Positions 16,691-25,117 are shown, counted from the stretch's first letter. The stretch: DNA of 64,000 bases from Arthrobacter cheniae (GCF_003602275.1 NZ_QZVT01000001.1:154567-218566); one strand, 5' to 3'. Notes: generated by a model from the sequence alone, not told the origin. Made by a program: numbers and translations.

Positions 16691-17629
16691 TCAGGCCACG
16701 CTGGTGACGGGCGCGCTCAACGCGACAAGGACGCTTGTCGGATCTGTGGGCGTTCGCGGGAAGCTCACGTTGGCGTAGGCGTACTTCACGCGGCGAAGTG
16801 CTTCGGGGCGAGCACCGGCTGTCGGGGCCTCCCAGAGGAGGCACTCGTGCGCCATCGTCCCCAGCACCCGCCATCCGTCCCGGAAGGTCTGAAGATTCGA
16901 TGCACCGGAGATGCGGTCCAGTTCGAAGCTGGGGACCTCGGCGATCCTGAGCCCTGCCCTGGCGGCCCTGACAATCAGCTCCGTCTCGATCTCGAATCCG
17001 TCGGATTCCAGCTGCAGAACCACGAGGCACTCCCGCCGGAACGCGATGTAGCCGTAGCAGAGGTCCGAGTAGTTGCTGTGCAGAACTGCGTTGGCCAGCC
17101 CGGTCAGCGCACGGTTTCCTGTACGCCGCAGCCACGTCAGGTCCTCCGAGCCTCCTCCGGTGACGTATCGGGAACCCTTGACGAAGTCGTAGTCGTGCTG
17201 GAGCGGAGATACGAACCAGCCGATCTCCTGGGGATCCATGCTTCCATCGGCATCGAGCATGACGATGATGTCACCCGTTGCTGCAGCGAATCCTGACCGC
17301 AGTGCCACGCCTTTGCCCTTACGCTTCTCGTTCACCACCACGATGTCCTCGCGGAGTGCCTGCGCCACCCCGACGGTATTGTCCGTGGAACGACCGTCGA
17401 CGATGACGACCTCGTCCACGTACGTGGGCATGCGCCGGAGAACCCAAGGAATGTTCCTGGCCTCGTTCAGGGTCGGAATTACGACGCTTATGGACGCTCT
17501 CCCCGGCGTTGCCGTCGGCTTGGAGAAGGAAATTGGGAGCTGGATCGAGATAGACAAATGCCTCACCACTTCTTGGCGTGTGTAGGGAACTTCGGCCGAT
17601 GGGATGCGTTGCTGCAGGACGCACCGCAC
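16691..17629 (-). CDS. family 2 glycosyltransferase, polyprenyl-phosphate sugar synthase type
   Basis: This soluble 312-residue GT2 protein has SVVIPTLNEARNIPWVLRRM (residues 48-67), EVVIVDGRSTDNT (73-85), the DAD motif (126-128) in VMLDADGSMDP and GSRYVTGGG (152-160), as in dolichyl- or polyprenyl-phosphate mannose/glucose synthases. Such enzymes supply lipid-linked sugars to GT-C transferases, which fits the large membrane protein downstream. It heads the leftward polysaccharide operon, with 70 bases before the next gene. The GTG at 17629 is the longest start; the domain begins only near residue 46, so a later start (for example the GTG pair at codons 21-22) is possible. An internally deleted relative lies at 39.6-40.0 kb. 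Confidence 0.88.
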   Translation of the reverse strand: MRCVLQQRIPSAEVPYTRQEVVRHLSISIQLPISFSKPTATPGRASISVVIPTLNEARNIPWVLRRMPTYVDEVVIVDGRSTDNTVGVAQALREDIVVVNEKRKGKGVALRSGFAAATGDIIVMLDADGSMDPQEIGWFVSPLQHDYDFVKGSRYVTGGGSEDLTWLRRTGNRALTGLANAVLHSNYSDLCYGYIAFRRECLVVLQLESDGFEIETELIVRAARAGLRIAEVPSFELDRISGASNLQTFRDGWRVLGTMAHECLLWEAPTAGARPEALRRVKYAYANVSFPRTPTDPTSVLVALSAPVTSVA

Positions 17630-18080
17630 CAGCGCTCACCGGGCCTCGGTCCGTTCCGTGGTCCCGGCGACTAATCCAGCCAGCGCCCCTGAATGGAATT
17701 GGAAATCCCACAAAGTGACTCTGCCCGTTGATGGAGAATATGCCGACCCCGTGGGGTAAACACCAGTAGTGGATACTCGCTTTGAAATCGCGCCATACCT
17801 AGGGAATTTCATGCCCCCACTCGAACTAGGGGTGGAGGGGTAACAATGTGGAACCCGTTAGGTACATTGGGGGAATTTCCCCTAAGCGCGTTAGGTAGGG
17901 GGGTACTTCCAGCTGCTGGACCGGAGTGCTCCGCTCCGACTCGAGGGACGGCTCAGCGGGACTGCTCAGCGGGGCGGTGGTCGACGGCGCACAGGTGCCC
18001 GGGGTGCTCGTGTTCACGGCGTCGGGGGTGCCTGTCTGCGGGAGGGCTGCCCAACATCCGGACGATGGCCGCAGACAACG
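17630..18080. other. 450-bp AT-richer upstream region of the polysaccharide operon
   Basis: No convincing gene is seen here. The part near 17700-17900 is less GC-rich than its surroundings. It contains TATTCT on the minus strand (17735-17740), a plausible -10 element for the leftward operon, the inverted repeat GGGGAATTTCCCC (17870-17882) and two GTTAGGTA repeats flanking it (17857-17864 and 17889-17896). An open frame starting at 17846 has a ribosome-site-like GGAGGGG but runs through the terminator and tRNA-Met, so it is not annotated. Confidence 0.5.
17870..17882. promoter_or_regulatory. inverted repeat, candidate operator of the polysaccharide operon
   Basis: GGGGAA-T-TTCCCC is a perfect 6+6 inverted repeat about 240 bases upstream of the first glycosyltransferase gene, flanked by two copies of GTTAGGTA. 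A DNA-binding site is inferred from symmetry and position only. Confidence 0.35.
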
Positions 18081-18113
18081 AAAAAGGCCCCGGAGCCGAA
18101 GCTCCGGGGCCTT
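18081..18113 (-). terminator. Rho-independent terminator of the tRNA-Thr/tRNA-Met unit
   Basis: On the minus strand the stem GGCCCCGGAGC, loop TTCG and matching GCTCCGGGGCC are followed by five T residues. It lies directly after the 3' end of tRNA-Met. Confidence 0.9.
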
Positions 18114-18119
18114 CCTGGG

Positions 18120-18193
18120 TAGCGGTGGTGGGACTCGATCCCACGACCTCACGATTATGAGTCGTGCGCTCTAACCAGCTGAGCTACACCGCC
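18120..18193 (-). tRNA. tRNA-Met (CAT), elongator type
   Basis: The 74-base sequence folds as a cloverleaf: acceptor GGCGGTG/CACCGCT, a GCTC/GAGC D stem, anticodon stem CACGA/TCGTG around CTCATAA, and T stem GTGGG/CCCAC with ATCGAGT in the loop. The anticodon is CAT. The first base pair is G-U rather than the unpaired position seen in initiator tRNA, so elongator Met is preferred; a CAT-anticodon Ile isoacceptor with modified C34 cannot be excluded. CCA is not encoded. It follows tRNA-Thr in the same direction. Confidence 0.92.
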
Positions 18194-18247
18194 CTAAATG
18201 AGGCTGCCCGCACCGATCCGATGATCGTCACGGGCCCCTCATTCACG

Positions 18248-18319
18248 AGCCCCCCACCGGAATCGATCCGGTGACCTCGTTCTTACCAAGAACGCGCTCT
18301 ACCACTGAGCTAGGGGGGC
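18248..18319 (-). tRNA. tRNA-Thr (GGT)
   Basis: The 72-base cloverleaf has acceptor GCCCCCC/GGGGGGC, D stem GCTC/GAGC, anticodon stem CGTTC/GAACG around TTGGTAA and T stem ACCGG/CCGGT. The anticodon GGT reads ACC and ACU. CCA is not encoded. It is 54 bases upstream of tRNA-Met and probably co-transcribed with it. Confidence 0.94.
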
Positions 18320-18445
18320 AACAGCAAGAAACTTTACCAGTTCCAAGCCGCTGGTGCGAAATCGTCAGCTGCTCTCAGGAGCAGACCGGGATTCCCCAGC
18401 GGACCCATGCAGAGCATGGGTCCGCTGGGGTTCAGACGCTGCTTC

Positions 18446-20365
18446 CTACCACTGATCTGACGTTGCGCTGGAGCGCCCGGCTCCGGCTCCGGCACCCTTC
18501 ACGTGACGTGCCTTGCGGTTGGCATCGCCCGCGAAGCGGGTGTCACCGTCGCGCTTGGGGAAGTCCTTCTTGAAAGGCTTCTTGAACTCGCCGGCGCTAC
18601 GGCTTCCCGCGGGCTTGCGCCCCTTGTCGAGCTCGAGGTGAATGAGCTCACCGCCGATGCGCGTCTTGGAGAGTGCTCGCAGCTGGTCCGTCGAGAGGTC
18701 GGCGGGAAGCTCCACCAGGCTGTGGTCCGCGCGGATGTCGATGCCACCGATCTGGGCGGAGGACAGGCCACCCTCGTTCGCAATGGCACCGACGATCGAA
18801 CCCGGCATCACCCGCTGGCGACGACCGACCGCAATGCGGTAGGTGGCGTTGCCCTCGGTGAGCGTGCGCGTCGGGCCACGCGACCCGAAGGCGTCCTTGC
18901 GACCGTCGGCCCGCTCGCGCTGTCCGGCGGGAGCGACAGGGATGTCCTGAACGAGGATCGGCTGGCCGCCCTGCGCCATGACGGCAAGGGCAGCAGCGAT
19001 CTCGTTGGCGGGGACGTCGTGGTCACGCTCGTAGGTGGCGATGAGGTCGCGGAACAGCCCGACCTCCTTGCCTGCAAGGGTCTGCGTGATTCTGTCCGCG
19101 AACTTGCTGAGGCGCAGCTCGTTGATCTTCTCCGTGGAGGGCAGCTGCATCTGCTCGACCGGCTGGCGCGTGGCCTTCTCGATAGAACGGAGCAGGTACT
19201 TCTCACGAGGAGTGATGAAGAGGATCGCATCGCCCGAACGGCCCGCGCGGCCGGTGCGGCCGATGCGGTGGACGTAGGACTCCGTGTCGTTCGGGATGTC
19301 GTAGTTCACGACGAGCGAGATGCGGTCCACGTCCAGGCCACGGGCAGCAACGTCCGTGGCGACCAGGATGTCGATCTTGCCGTCACGCAGCGCCTCGACG
19401 GTGCGCTCGCGCTGCTGCTGGGGGATGTCTCCGTTGATGGCTGCAGCCGAGAAGCCCCGTGAACGCAACTTGTCCGCCAGGTCTTCGGTAGCAGCCTTGG
19501 TGCGGACGAAGGCGATGATGCCGTCGTAGTCCTCCACCTCGAGGATGCGGGTCATCGCATCCAGCTTGTGCGGGCCCATGACCTGCAGGTAGCGCTGGCG
19601 CGTGTTGGTGCCGGTCGTCGTCTTGCCCTTGACCGAGATCTCGGCCGGATCGTTCAGGTACTTCTTCGCGATGCGACGGATGGCAGGGGGCATGGTCGCG
19701 GAGAACAGTGCAACCTGCTTCTCCGCGGGGGTCGACGACAGGATCTGCTCGACGTCCTCGGCAAAGCCCATGCGCAGCATCTCGTCGGCCTCGTCGAGCA
19801 CGACGTACTCGAGGTTGGAGAGATCCAGCGAACCCTTCGAGATGTGGTCGATGACGCGACCCGGGGTACCGACGACGACCTGCGCACCGCGGCGCAGCCC
19901 GTTGAGCTGCGGTCCGTAGGGCGCTCCGCCGTAGACGGGAAGGACGGTGAAGCCCTCCATGTGCTTTGCGTAGGAGGTGAACGCATCGGCTACCTGCAGC
20001 GCGAGCTCGCGGGTCGGTGCGAGCACCAGGACCTGCGTGTTCTTGCTGGGGCCGCCGTTGACATCCGCCAGTTCAGCCATCTTCGACAGCGCGGGGACGG
20101 CGAACGCGGCAGTCTTGCCGGTGCCGGTCTGCGCCAGTCCGACGACGTCGCGGCCTTCGAGCAGCGCGGGGATCGTCGCAGCCTGGATGGGTGAGGGCTT
20201 CTCGTAGCCGAGATCGGTCAGCGCAGCGAGGATGCGGCCGTCGAGGTTCAGGTCGGTGAAGCGGATGTCCACGCCGTCGTCGTCGGACTCTGCCGCGGGA
20301 ACCGCTGCGGTGGCCTCGATGACGGGGGTGGTGTCGATGATGTGCTCGGACAGGTTTTCAGGCAC
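18446..20365 (-). CDS. deaD: DEAD-box RNA helicase, DeaD/CsdA type
   Basis: The 639-residue enzyme unwinds RNA duplexes with ATP and acts in ribosome assembly and cold adaptation. The motifs are in order: Q motif region FTDLNLDGRILAAL (36-49), Walker A AQTGTGKT (78-85), PTREL, GGAPYGPQ, TPGR, DEAD (191-194), SAT, then helicase C with VRTKAATEDL, ARGLDVDRI and HRIGRTGRAG. A DbpA/CsdA-like RNA-binding domain follows (TYRIAVGRRQRVMPGSIVGAI) and a basic, Gly-rich tail. The GTG start at 20365 lies ten bases after GGAGG. The gene has a leader of about 200-330 bases with stem-loops, consistent with post-transcriptional control of this class. Confidence 0.95.
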   Translation of the reverse strand: MPENLSEHIIDTTPVIEATAAVPAAESDDDGVDIRFTDLNLDGRILAALTDLGYEKPSPIQAATIPALLEGRDVVGLAQTGTGKTAAFAVPALSKMAELADVNGGPSKNTQVLVLAPTRELALQVADAFTSYAKHMEGFTVLPVYGGAPYGPQLNGLRRGAQVVVGTPGRVIDHISKGSLDLSNLEYVVLDEADEMLRMGFAEDVEQILSSTPAEKQVALFSATMPPAIRRIAKKYLNDPAEISVKGKTTTGTNTRQRYLQVMGPHKLDAMTRILEVEDYDGIIAFVRTKAATEDLADKLRSRGFSAAAINGDIPQQQRERTVEALRDGKIDILVATDVAARGLDVDRISLVVNYDIPNDTESYVHRIGRTGRAGRSGDAILFITPREKYLLRSIEKATRQPVEQMQLPSTEKINELRLSKFADRITQTLAGKEVGLFRDLIATYERDHDVPANEIAAALAVMAQGGQPILVQDIPVAPAGQRERADGRKDAFGSRGPTRTLTEGNATYRIAVGRRQRVMPGSIVGAIANEGGLSSAQIGGIDIRADHSLVELPADLSTDQLRALSKTRIGGELIHLELDKGRKPAGSRSAGEFKKPFKKDFPKRDGDTRFAGDANRKARHVKGAGAGAGRSSATSDQW

Positions 20366-20473
20366 GGGGAATAATCCTCCAGGTAGGTGCCGGTCGGCCC
20401 TACGGAATGGAGTCCGGGGAGCCGAATGAACGTAGAGTTCCGGCACTGTTTCAATCCCGAGGCCGAACTCCTC

Positions 20474-20514
20474 GTCACACGTGGTTCTCTGCTCTCTCAG
20501 CAGTGATGTGTGAC
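20474..20514 (-). promoter_or_regulatory. stem-loop in the long leader of the helicase gene
   Basis: GTCACAC (20474-20480) and GTGTGAC (20508-20514) form an outer 7-bp stem enclosing CTGCT/AGCAG (20489-20493 and 20499-20503). It lies about 110-150 bases upstream of the GTG start. A TAGGTT hexamer on the minus strand at 20578-20583 is a possible -10 element, which would put the structure in the mRNA leader. The remaining sequence 20366-20700 contains no gene that I can support. Confidence 0.45.
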
Positions 20515-20700
20515 TTTTCTTCTAGCCGGCGCTCCCTGATGAATCTGCTCGCGAGTCTGTGCTCCGAGCCCCAACACAACCTATCCGACCCTGAAGGGCG
20601 GAAATAATGGGAATACCGGTGTGGGGGATGTTTCAAGTCTACGGCACTCCCATGCCGGTGCGATCCAGGAAGGGCAGTTCGGGAGGTGACCTTCGGCACG

Positions 20701-21357
20701 TCAGGCCGGGGCGGCCACCTTCAGCCCTTGTAGTGCGGACTTGCGCACCTGCGGCGTGAGGGTGAACTCCCCTGCCTCGGCGGAATCGAGCAGGCGCTGC
20801 GCCTGCCGGTCGTCGAGGCCCGCGTAGACCTGCGCCGCGGAGACGCCGTGCCCCGGGACTCCGGTCACGCGAATCTCATCGCCGGCGCGGATGCTGCCCT
20901 TGGTCACGACGCTGAGGTACGTGCCGACCCGGTTGGCCTCGGCGAACCTCCTGACCCAGGACCTCTCCCCCAGGTAGCGCGCGAAATTGACGCACGGCGT
21001 GCGCGGCATGGTCACCTCGAGCACCACCTGCTCACCGACCGCCCAGCGTTCGCCGATGACGGCGTTCGACGCGTCTATCCCGGCGACGCGAAGGTTCTCG
21101 CCGAACAGGCCCGGCGTCACCTCCCGTCCCAACTGCCGTGTCCAGAAATCCGCGTCCTCCTGGGAGTAGGCATAAAGGGCCTTCATGGGTCCGCCGTGGT
21201 GCTTCCTGCTCGCCTGGATGTCGCCGGTGAGGCCCAGCGGATGCACGTTCACCGGTCCCTCGACAGCACGCTTGTCGATCGCCGTGACACCGGTGGAGTC
21301 CTTCGTCGGCAGAAGTTCGTGCACGCGGCAGACAGCGAGGAGGCTTCCAGTGGTCAT
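20701..21357 (-). CDS. MOSC domain protein, YiiM type
   Basis: The 218-residue protein has a MOSC beta-barrel (about residues 25-165; PLGLTGDIQASRKHHGG, GENLRV, MPRTPCVNFARYLG with the conserved Cys) and the C-terminal three-helix extension of YiiM proteins (VSAAQVYAGLDDRQAQRLL). YiiM needs molybdenum cofactor and helps reduce N-hydroxylated compounds such as base analogues. No partner reductase is adjacent. ATG 21357 is chosen over an ATG three codons upstream, because TAGGAT lies seven bases before it in leaderless arrangement and would overlap the earlier start. Confidence 0.85.
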   Translation of the reverse strand: MTTGSLLAVCRVHELLPTKDSTGVTAIDKRAVEGPVNVHPLGLTGDIQASRKHHGGPMKALYAYSQEDADFWTRQLGREVTPGLFGENLRVAGIDASNAVIGERWAVGEQVVLEVTMPRTPCVNFARYLGERSWVRRFAEANRVGTYLSVVTKGSIRAGDEIRVTGVPGHGVSAAQVYAGLDDRQAQRLLDSAEAGEFTLTPQVRKSALQGLKVAAPA

Positions 21358-21364
21358 GGCGATC

Positions 21365-21370
21365 ATCCTA
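21365..21370 (-). promoter_or_regulatory. candidate leaderless -10 element for the MOSC gene
   Basis: TAGGAT on the minus strand ends seven bases before the ATG at 21357. Confidence 0.4.
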
Positions 21371-21405
21371 TGCGGCGCCCATTGCCGACGCGGTGTGCGG
21401 CCGGG

Positions 21406-22080
21406 TCAGGGCTCGAAGCGATAGCCCATCCCGCTCTCGGTGAGGAAATAGCGGGGCGCGCCGGGATCGGTCTCGAGTTTCTTGCGCAGCTGCGCCATGT
21501 ACACGCGGAGGTACTGCACGTCCTTCGCGTACGCGGGACCCCAGACGTCGAGCAGGAGCTGTTGCTGCGAGACGAGCTGTCCGGGGTGGGCGATCAGCCT
21601 GTCCACGATCTTCCACTCGGTCGGCGTGAGCCTGATGTCCCGTCCGTCCCTGACGACACGCCGCGCGCCGGCGTCGAGCGTGAAGTCGGGCGTCACGATG
21701 ACCGGTGCATCGACGTCGATTGCTGCCCGCCGTGCCGCCGCCCGCAATCGGGCCAGGAGTTCGTCGAGGCCGAAGGGCTTCGTCACGTAGTCGTCCGCGC
21801 CGGCGTCGAGCGCGTCCACCTTGTCCTGCGAGCCGTGTCTGGCCGACAGCACGATGATGTGCACCTGGGACCAGCCGCGAATCCTACGGATGACCTCCAC
21901 GCCGTCGATGTCCGGCAGGCCCAGGTCCAGCACGATGATGTCCGGGTGATGCTCCGAGGCGGCGTCGAGCGCGGTCTCGCCGTCGACCGCCGTCACACAC
22001 TGGTAGCCATGGGCGCGGAGGTTGATCTCCAGGGCGCGCAGGAGCTGCGGCTCGTCGTCGACCACCAGCACGCGGGTCAC
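21406..22080 (-). CDS. OmpR-family response regulator, KdpE-like
   Basis: The 224-residue regulator has a receiver domain (acidic pair DDE at 8-10, phospho-acceptor Asp52 in LDLGLPDIDG, Lys in YVTKPFG) and an OmpR/PhoB winged-helix domain (LTPTEWKIVDRLIAHPGQLVS to the C-terminal GYRFEP). It is closest in pattern to KdpE. Its GTG start overlaps the kinase stop by four bases, so the pair is co-translated. No kdpFABC potassium ATPase genes are near, so its target is unknown; members of this group can respond to other envelope or osmotic signals. Confidence 0.88.
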   Translation of the reverse strand: MTRVLVVDDEPQLLRALEINLRAHGYQCVTAVDGETALDAASEHHPDIIVLDLGLPDIDGVEVIRRIRGWSQVHIIVLSARHGSQDKVDALDAGADDYVTKPFGLDELLARLRAAARRAAIDVDAPVIVTPDFTLDAGARRVVRDGRDIRLTPTEWKIVDRLIAHPGQLVSQQQLLLDVWGPAYAKDVQYLRVYMAQLRKKLETDPGAPRYFLTESGMGYRFEP

Positions 22081-23633
22081 AGCTCCACGACCCCGGTCGA
22101 GATGGGAAGACGGATCACGAGCGTCAGGCCCCCGCCGGGTGTCTGTTCGGCGTCGAGCACTCCGCCCATAACCTCCGTGAACCCCTTGGCCACTGCCAGA
22201 CCGAGTCCGACGCCCGCACCCGATGGTGCGTCATCGAGGCGCTGGAACGGACGGAACATGGCCTCGACATCGTCCCGCGAGACGCCGTGCCCGTGGTCGA
22301 TGACGCGCAACTCGCTCGCAGGGAAACCCTTGATCAGCGCCCTGCCCGTTCCACCGACAGAGGCGGTGACCTCGATGGCAGCGTCAGGCGCATACCTCAC
22401 CGCGTTCTCGACGATGTTTGCGATCACACGCTCCAGCAGGCCGGAATCCGCCTCGATCGCGGGCAGGTTCGGCGGGATGGTCACCTGCACCCGGTCTTGC
22501 GGCACATTGGCGAGTGCGGGCCCGACGACGTCGGTCCATTTCAGCGGTCGCACGTGCGGGTTCACGGCATCGCCCGTGATGCGTGACATGTCGAGGAGAT
22601 TATTGACGAGCGCATCGAGCCGGTCGGAGTAGTCCTCGATGGTCTCGAGCAGCTCGTCCTCGTCCTCCTGCGAGAAGGTCACATCGGACTGCCGCAGGCT
22701 GCTCACTGCGAGCTTGATACCGGCCAGCGGCGTGCGCAGGTCGTGGGAGACCGAACGCAGGATAGCCGTGCGCATGACGTTGCCCTCGACGAGCCTCCTG
22801 TTGGTGCGCGTGCTGGCGAGTAGCTCCTGGCGCTGGAGCAGGGATCGGAGTTGGCCGGCGAAGGCCCGCAGCAGGCCGCGCTCGCGGGCAGAGAGCGGGT
22901 GTCCGTAGAGGGCCAGGGAGAAATCTCCGTCGATGGGCTCCGCCGCAGTGGCCTCGGCCAGGGCCCACCGGTCGGAGTCCATCATCGAGGAGGCTCCCGA
23001 GGTGCCGCGCTCGGCCGGTGTGGAGGAGGACGCTCCCCCGGGTAGCTGCGCCCTGACCGCGAGGGCCTTGCGTCCCACGGCGCTCCCATCGGGGGCTGCC
23101 GGCATCCCGCCGTCGTCCGGTCCCGTCCGTCCGAACAGGACCACCGCATCGACGTCGAACTGGATCTGGACGTGCCGCAGGAATCCCTGCAGGGTGTCCT
23201 CCTCCGCCAGGGCGCCACGGGCCAGCTCGCCGAGCAACGCCGCTTCCTGCTGGGCCATGGCCGCCTCCCGGGACCGGCGCGCCGACAGCCCGACCACGAG
23301 GGAGACCGTCACGGCGACGGCGATGAAGATCAGCACCGTCGCGACGTTCTCGGCCTCGGAGATCTCGAGGGAGCCGAAGGGTTCGGTCGAGGTGTAGTTC
23401 AGGATGATGCTGCTCCACAGGGCCGCCAGTAGCGCCGGCCAGAGCCCGCCGATCAGCGCGACGGCGATGACCCCCGCGATCTGGAAGAGGACGTCCACCG
23501 CGAGCAGCGAGCTGCCCACCGAGAAGACGGCCACCTCGAGCAGCGGCGGGAGGACGAGGGCGACGACGCACCCGGCGGCGACCCTCAGGCGGCCGACGGG
23601 AGCCACGAGGGTCCGCCGGGATGCGGTCACCAT
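22077..23633 (-). CDS. sensor histidine kinase, KdpD C-terminal type lacking the KdpD/USP domains
   Basis: The 518-residue kinase has a DUF4118-type bundle of four membrane segments (about 20-115), a GAF-like middle (140-265), a phosphoacceptor region SVSHDLRTPLAG with His297, and an ATPase domain (VENAVRYAPDA, DHGHGVSRDD, GAGVGLGLAVAKG). It lacks the N-terminal KdpD and universal-stress domains that bind cyclic di-AMP in full KdpD, so its input differs. Its ATG shares one base with the stop of the GT87 gene (TGATG) and its stop overlaps KdpE's start. The three genes therefore form one translational unit. Confidence 0.87.
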   Translation of the reverse strand: MVTASRRTLVAPVGRLRVAAGCVVALVLPPLLEVAVFSVGSSLLAVDVLFQIAGVIAVALIGGLWPALLAALWSSIILNYTSTEPFGSLEISEAENVATVLIFIAVAVTVSLVVGLSARRSREAAMAQQEAALLGELARGALAEEDTLQGFLRHVQIQFDVDAVVLFGRTGPDDGGMPAAPDGSAVGRKALAVRAQLPGGASSSTPAERGTSGASSMMDSDRWALAEATAAEPIDGDFSLALYGHPLSARERGLLRAFAGQLRSLLQRQELLASTRTNRRLVEGNVMRTAILRSVSHDLRTPLAGIKLAVSSLRQSDVTFSQEDEDELLETIEDYSDRLDALVNNLLDMSRITGDAVNPHVRPLKWTDVVGPALANVPQDRVQVTIPPNLPAIEADSGLLERVIANIVENAVRYAPDAAIEVTASVGGTGRALIKGFPASELRVIDHGHGVSRDDVEAMFRPFQRLDDAPSGAGVGLGLAVAKGFTEVMGGVLDAEQTPGGGLTLVIRLPISTGVVEL

Positions 23634-24970
23634 CAGGGGTTGCGGCTGCCGGTGCCGTGGACGACGTCGTCGACAGGGCTGTCCTGCCACGCATCCTCCG
23701 CGCCTGTCCGCGGGGCGACCTGTCCGGCGGCCGCGGACAGCGGTGCCAGGGTCCGGGACAGGAGGACCCAGAACACGGTGACGGCGAGCGCGCAGACCAC
23801 GCCCGCGCTGGAGGCCATCAGCCATCCGGTGGTCAGCTGCGAGTTGAGGTCCTCGGCACCGAGCAGCAAGCCGATGGTCTTCGGCGAGTAGATGAAGACC
23901 AGGAGTGTGACGACGAAGAGAACTGCCGCCGTCGCCCGTAGTCCGCGCAGTTTCGCCGGCAGCCCTGCCGCCTGCCCCGCAAGGACTGCCAGGACCACGA
24001 CGATCCAGACCCAGTGGTGGGACCACGAGATCGGGGAGATGAGGAGCATGAGCACAGCGGTCATGGCCATCGGCAGGAACCGGTCGCCGCGTTGCTTCGA
24101 CGTGCGGATGATGTACGCCGTTGCCGCGACGAGCAGCAGGGAGACGAGCAGCCACGGGACGGTGGAGGGGAACCCGGGGCCCATGAAGTGGAGGATCGCG
24201 CCGCGGATCGACAGGTTGTCCACATACCCCTCGCCGCCGATGCGGCCCGTATCCCGAAGCATCTGAAGCCAGTACGTCGTCGACTCGGCGGGCAGGAGGA
24301 GGAACCCGAGGGCGATCGTGCCGAAGAAACCGCCCGCCATCGTGAAGAGCTGCTTCCACTCCCCGCGCACCAGGAAGTACAGCCCGAAGACCAGGGGCGT
24401 CAGCTTGACGCCGGCCGCAATGCCGGTGAGCAGTCCTGTGGGCATTCTGCGGTGAGGGCCCGAGAGCAGGTCGGCGGCGATCATCGCGAAGAGCAGGATG
24501 TTGACCTGGGAGAAGGCCATGGTCTCGCGCCACGGACCGAGCAGGCAGACGAGGCCGGTGCCGGCGATCGCCAGGGGTAGCGCGGACGGGTGGGCGACGA
24601 CGTCGCGCACGCTGCGGAAACCGCCGAGGTAGCGCGTGACCAGCAATGACGTCACAGCGGCGACGAGAACGGACAGTCCGACGAAGAGGACGGCTCCCGT
24701 CTCGGCGCTGACGAGGGTCAGAACGGTGAAGGCGAGCGCGGCGAACGGCGGGTAGGTGAAGAGGAGCGAGCCCTCGCCCTCGCCGAAGGACCGCGTGTAG
24801 AGAGAGTCATCGCCGTCGACCACGGACTGTCCGCCCATCCGGTACACGCGGAAATCGAGGCCGATCACATCGGCCCAGGCATACGCCCACACCGCCAGCG
24901 CTGCGGCGACGACTACTGCGGCGACGAGGCCGAGCACCCGCAAAGCTGCCGGTGTACTGCGCTGACTCAT
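23633..24970 (-). CDS. GT87 family mannosyltransferase-like membrane protein
   Basis: This 445-residue protein has about ten to twelve hydrophobic helices and the GT87 (DUF2029) pattern: the DFRVYRMGGQSVVDG loop after helix 1 with the catalytic Asp, FTYPPFAAL, WSQ-type FSQVNILLF, GIAAGVKLTPLVFGLYFLV and SPISWSHHWVW. GT87 enzymes such as mycobacterial PimE are polyprenyl-phosphomannose-dependent alpha-1,2-mannosyltransferases acting outside the membrane. The ATG at 24970 has GGAAGG five bases upstream. It is directly coupled to a two-component system, suggesting that envelope glycan modification and signalling are co-expressed. Confidence 0.87.
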   Translation of the reverse strand: MSQRSTPAALRVLGLVAAVVVAAALAVWAYAWADVIGLDFRVYRMGGQSVVDGDDSLYTRSFGEGEGSLLFTYPPFAALAFTVLTLVSAETGAVLFVGLSVLVAAVTSLLVTRYLGGFRSVRDVVAHPSALPLAIAGTGLVCLLGPWRETMAFSQVNILLFAMIAADLLSGPHRRMPTGLLTGIAAGVKLTPLVFGLYFLVRGEWKQLFTMAGGFFGTIALGFLLLPAESTTYWLQMLRDTGRIGGEGYVDNLSIRGAILHFMGPGFPSTVPWLLVSLLLVAATAYIIRTSKQRGDRFLPMAMTAVLMLLISPISWSHHWVWIVVVLAVLAGQAAGLPAKLRGLRATAAVLFVVTLLVFIYSPKTIGLLLGAEDLNSQLTTGWLMASSAGVVCALAVTVFWVLLSRTLAPLSAAAGQVAPRTGAEDAWQDSPVDDVVHGTGSRNP

Positions 24971-25117
24971 GCTTGCCTTCCGGAGGTCCTGAGGTGGAGC
25001 CGGGCCCCCTCGAACCCGGGGAACGGCTCATCCAGTGTAGGCACGGCCCCCCTCGAAGCCGTTCGCAGGCGGATATGGTGGAAATCACCCCTCCCCCTGC
25101 GAAAGGCCGATCCACCG

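Noticed and set aside
17846-18160. An open frame with a GGAGGGG upstream of its ATG
   Set aside because: It runs through the Rho-independent terminator and into tRNA-Met, and its sequence shows no protein-like pattern.
18120-18319. tRNA-Thr/tRNA-Met as an integration site for an island
   Set aside because: No integrase, no repeated tRNA 3' end and no mobile genes are seen nearby.
20474-20514. The stem-loop followed by TTTTCTTCT as a plus-strand terminator
   Set aside because: No plus-strand gene ends near it, so a leader structure of the minus-strand helicase gene is preferred, though not proved.
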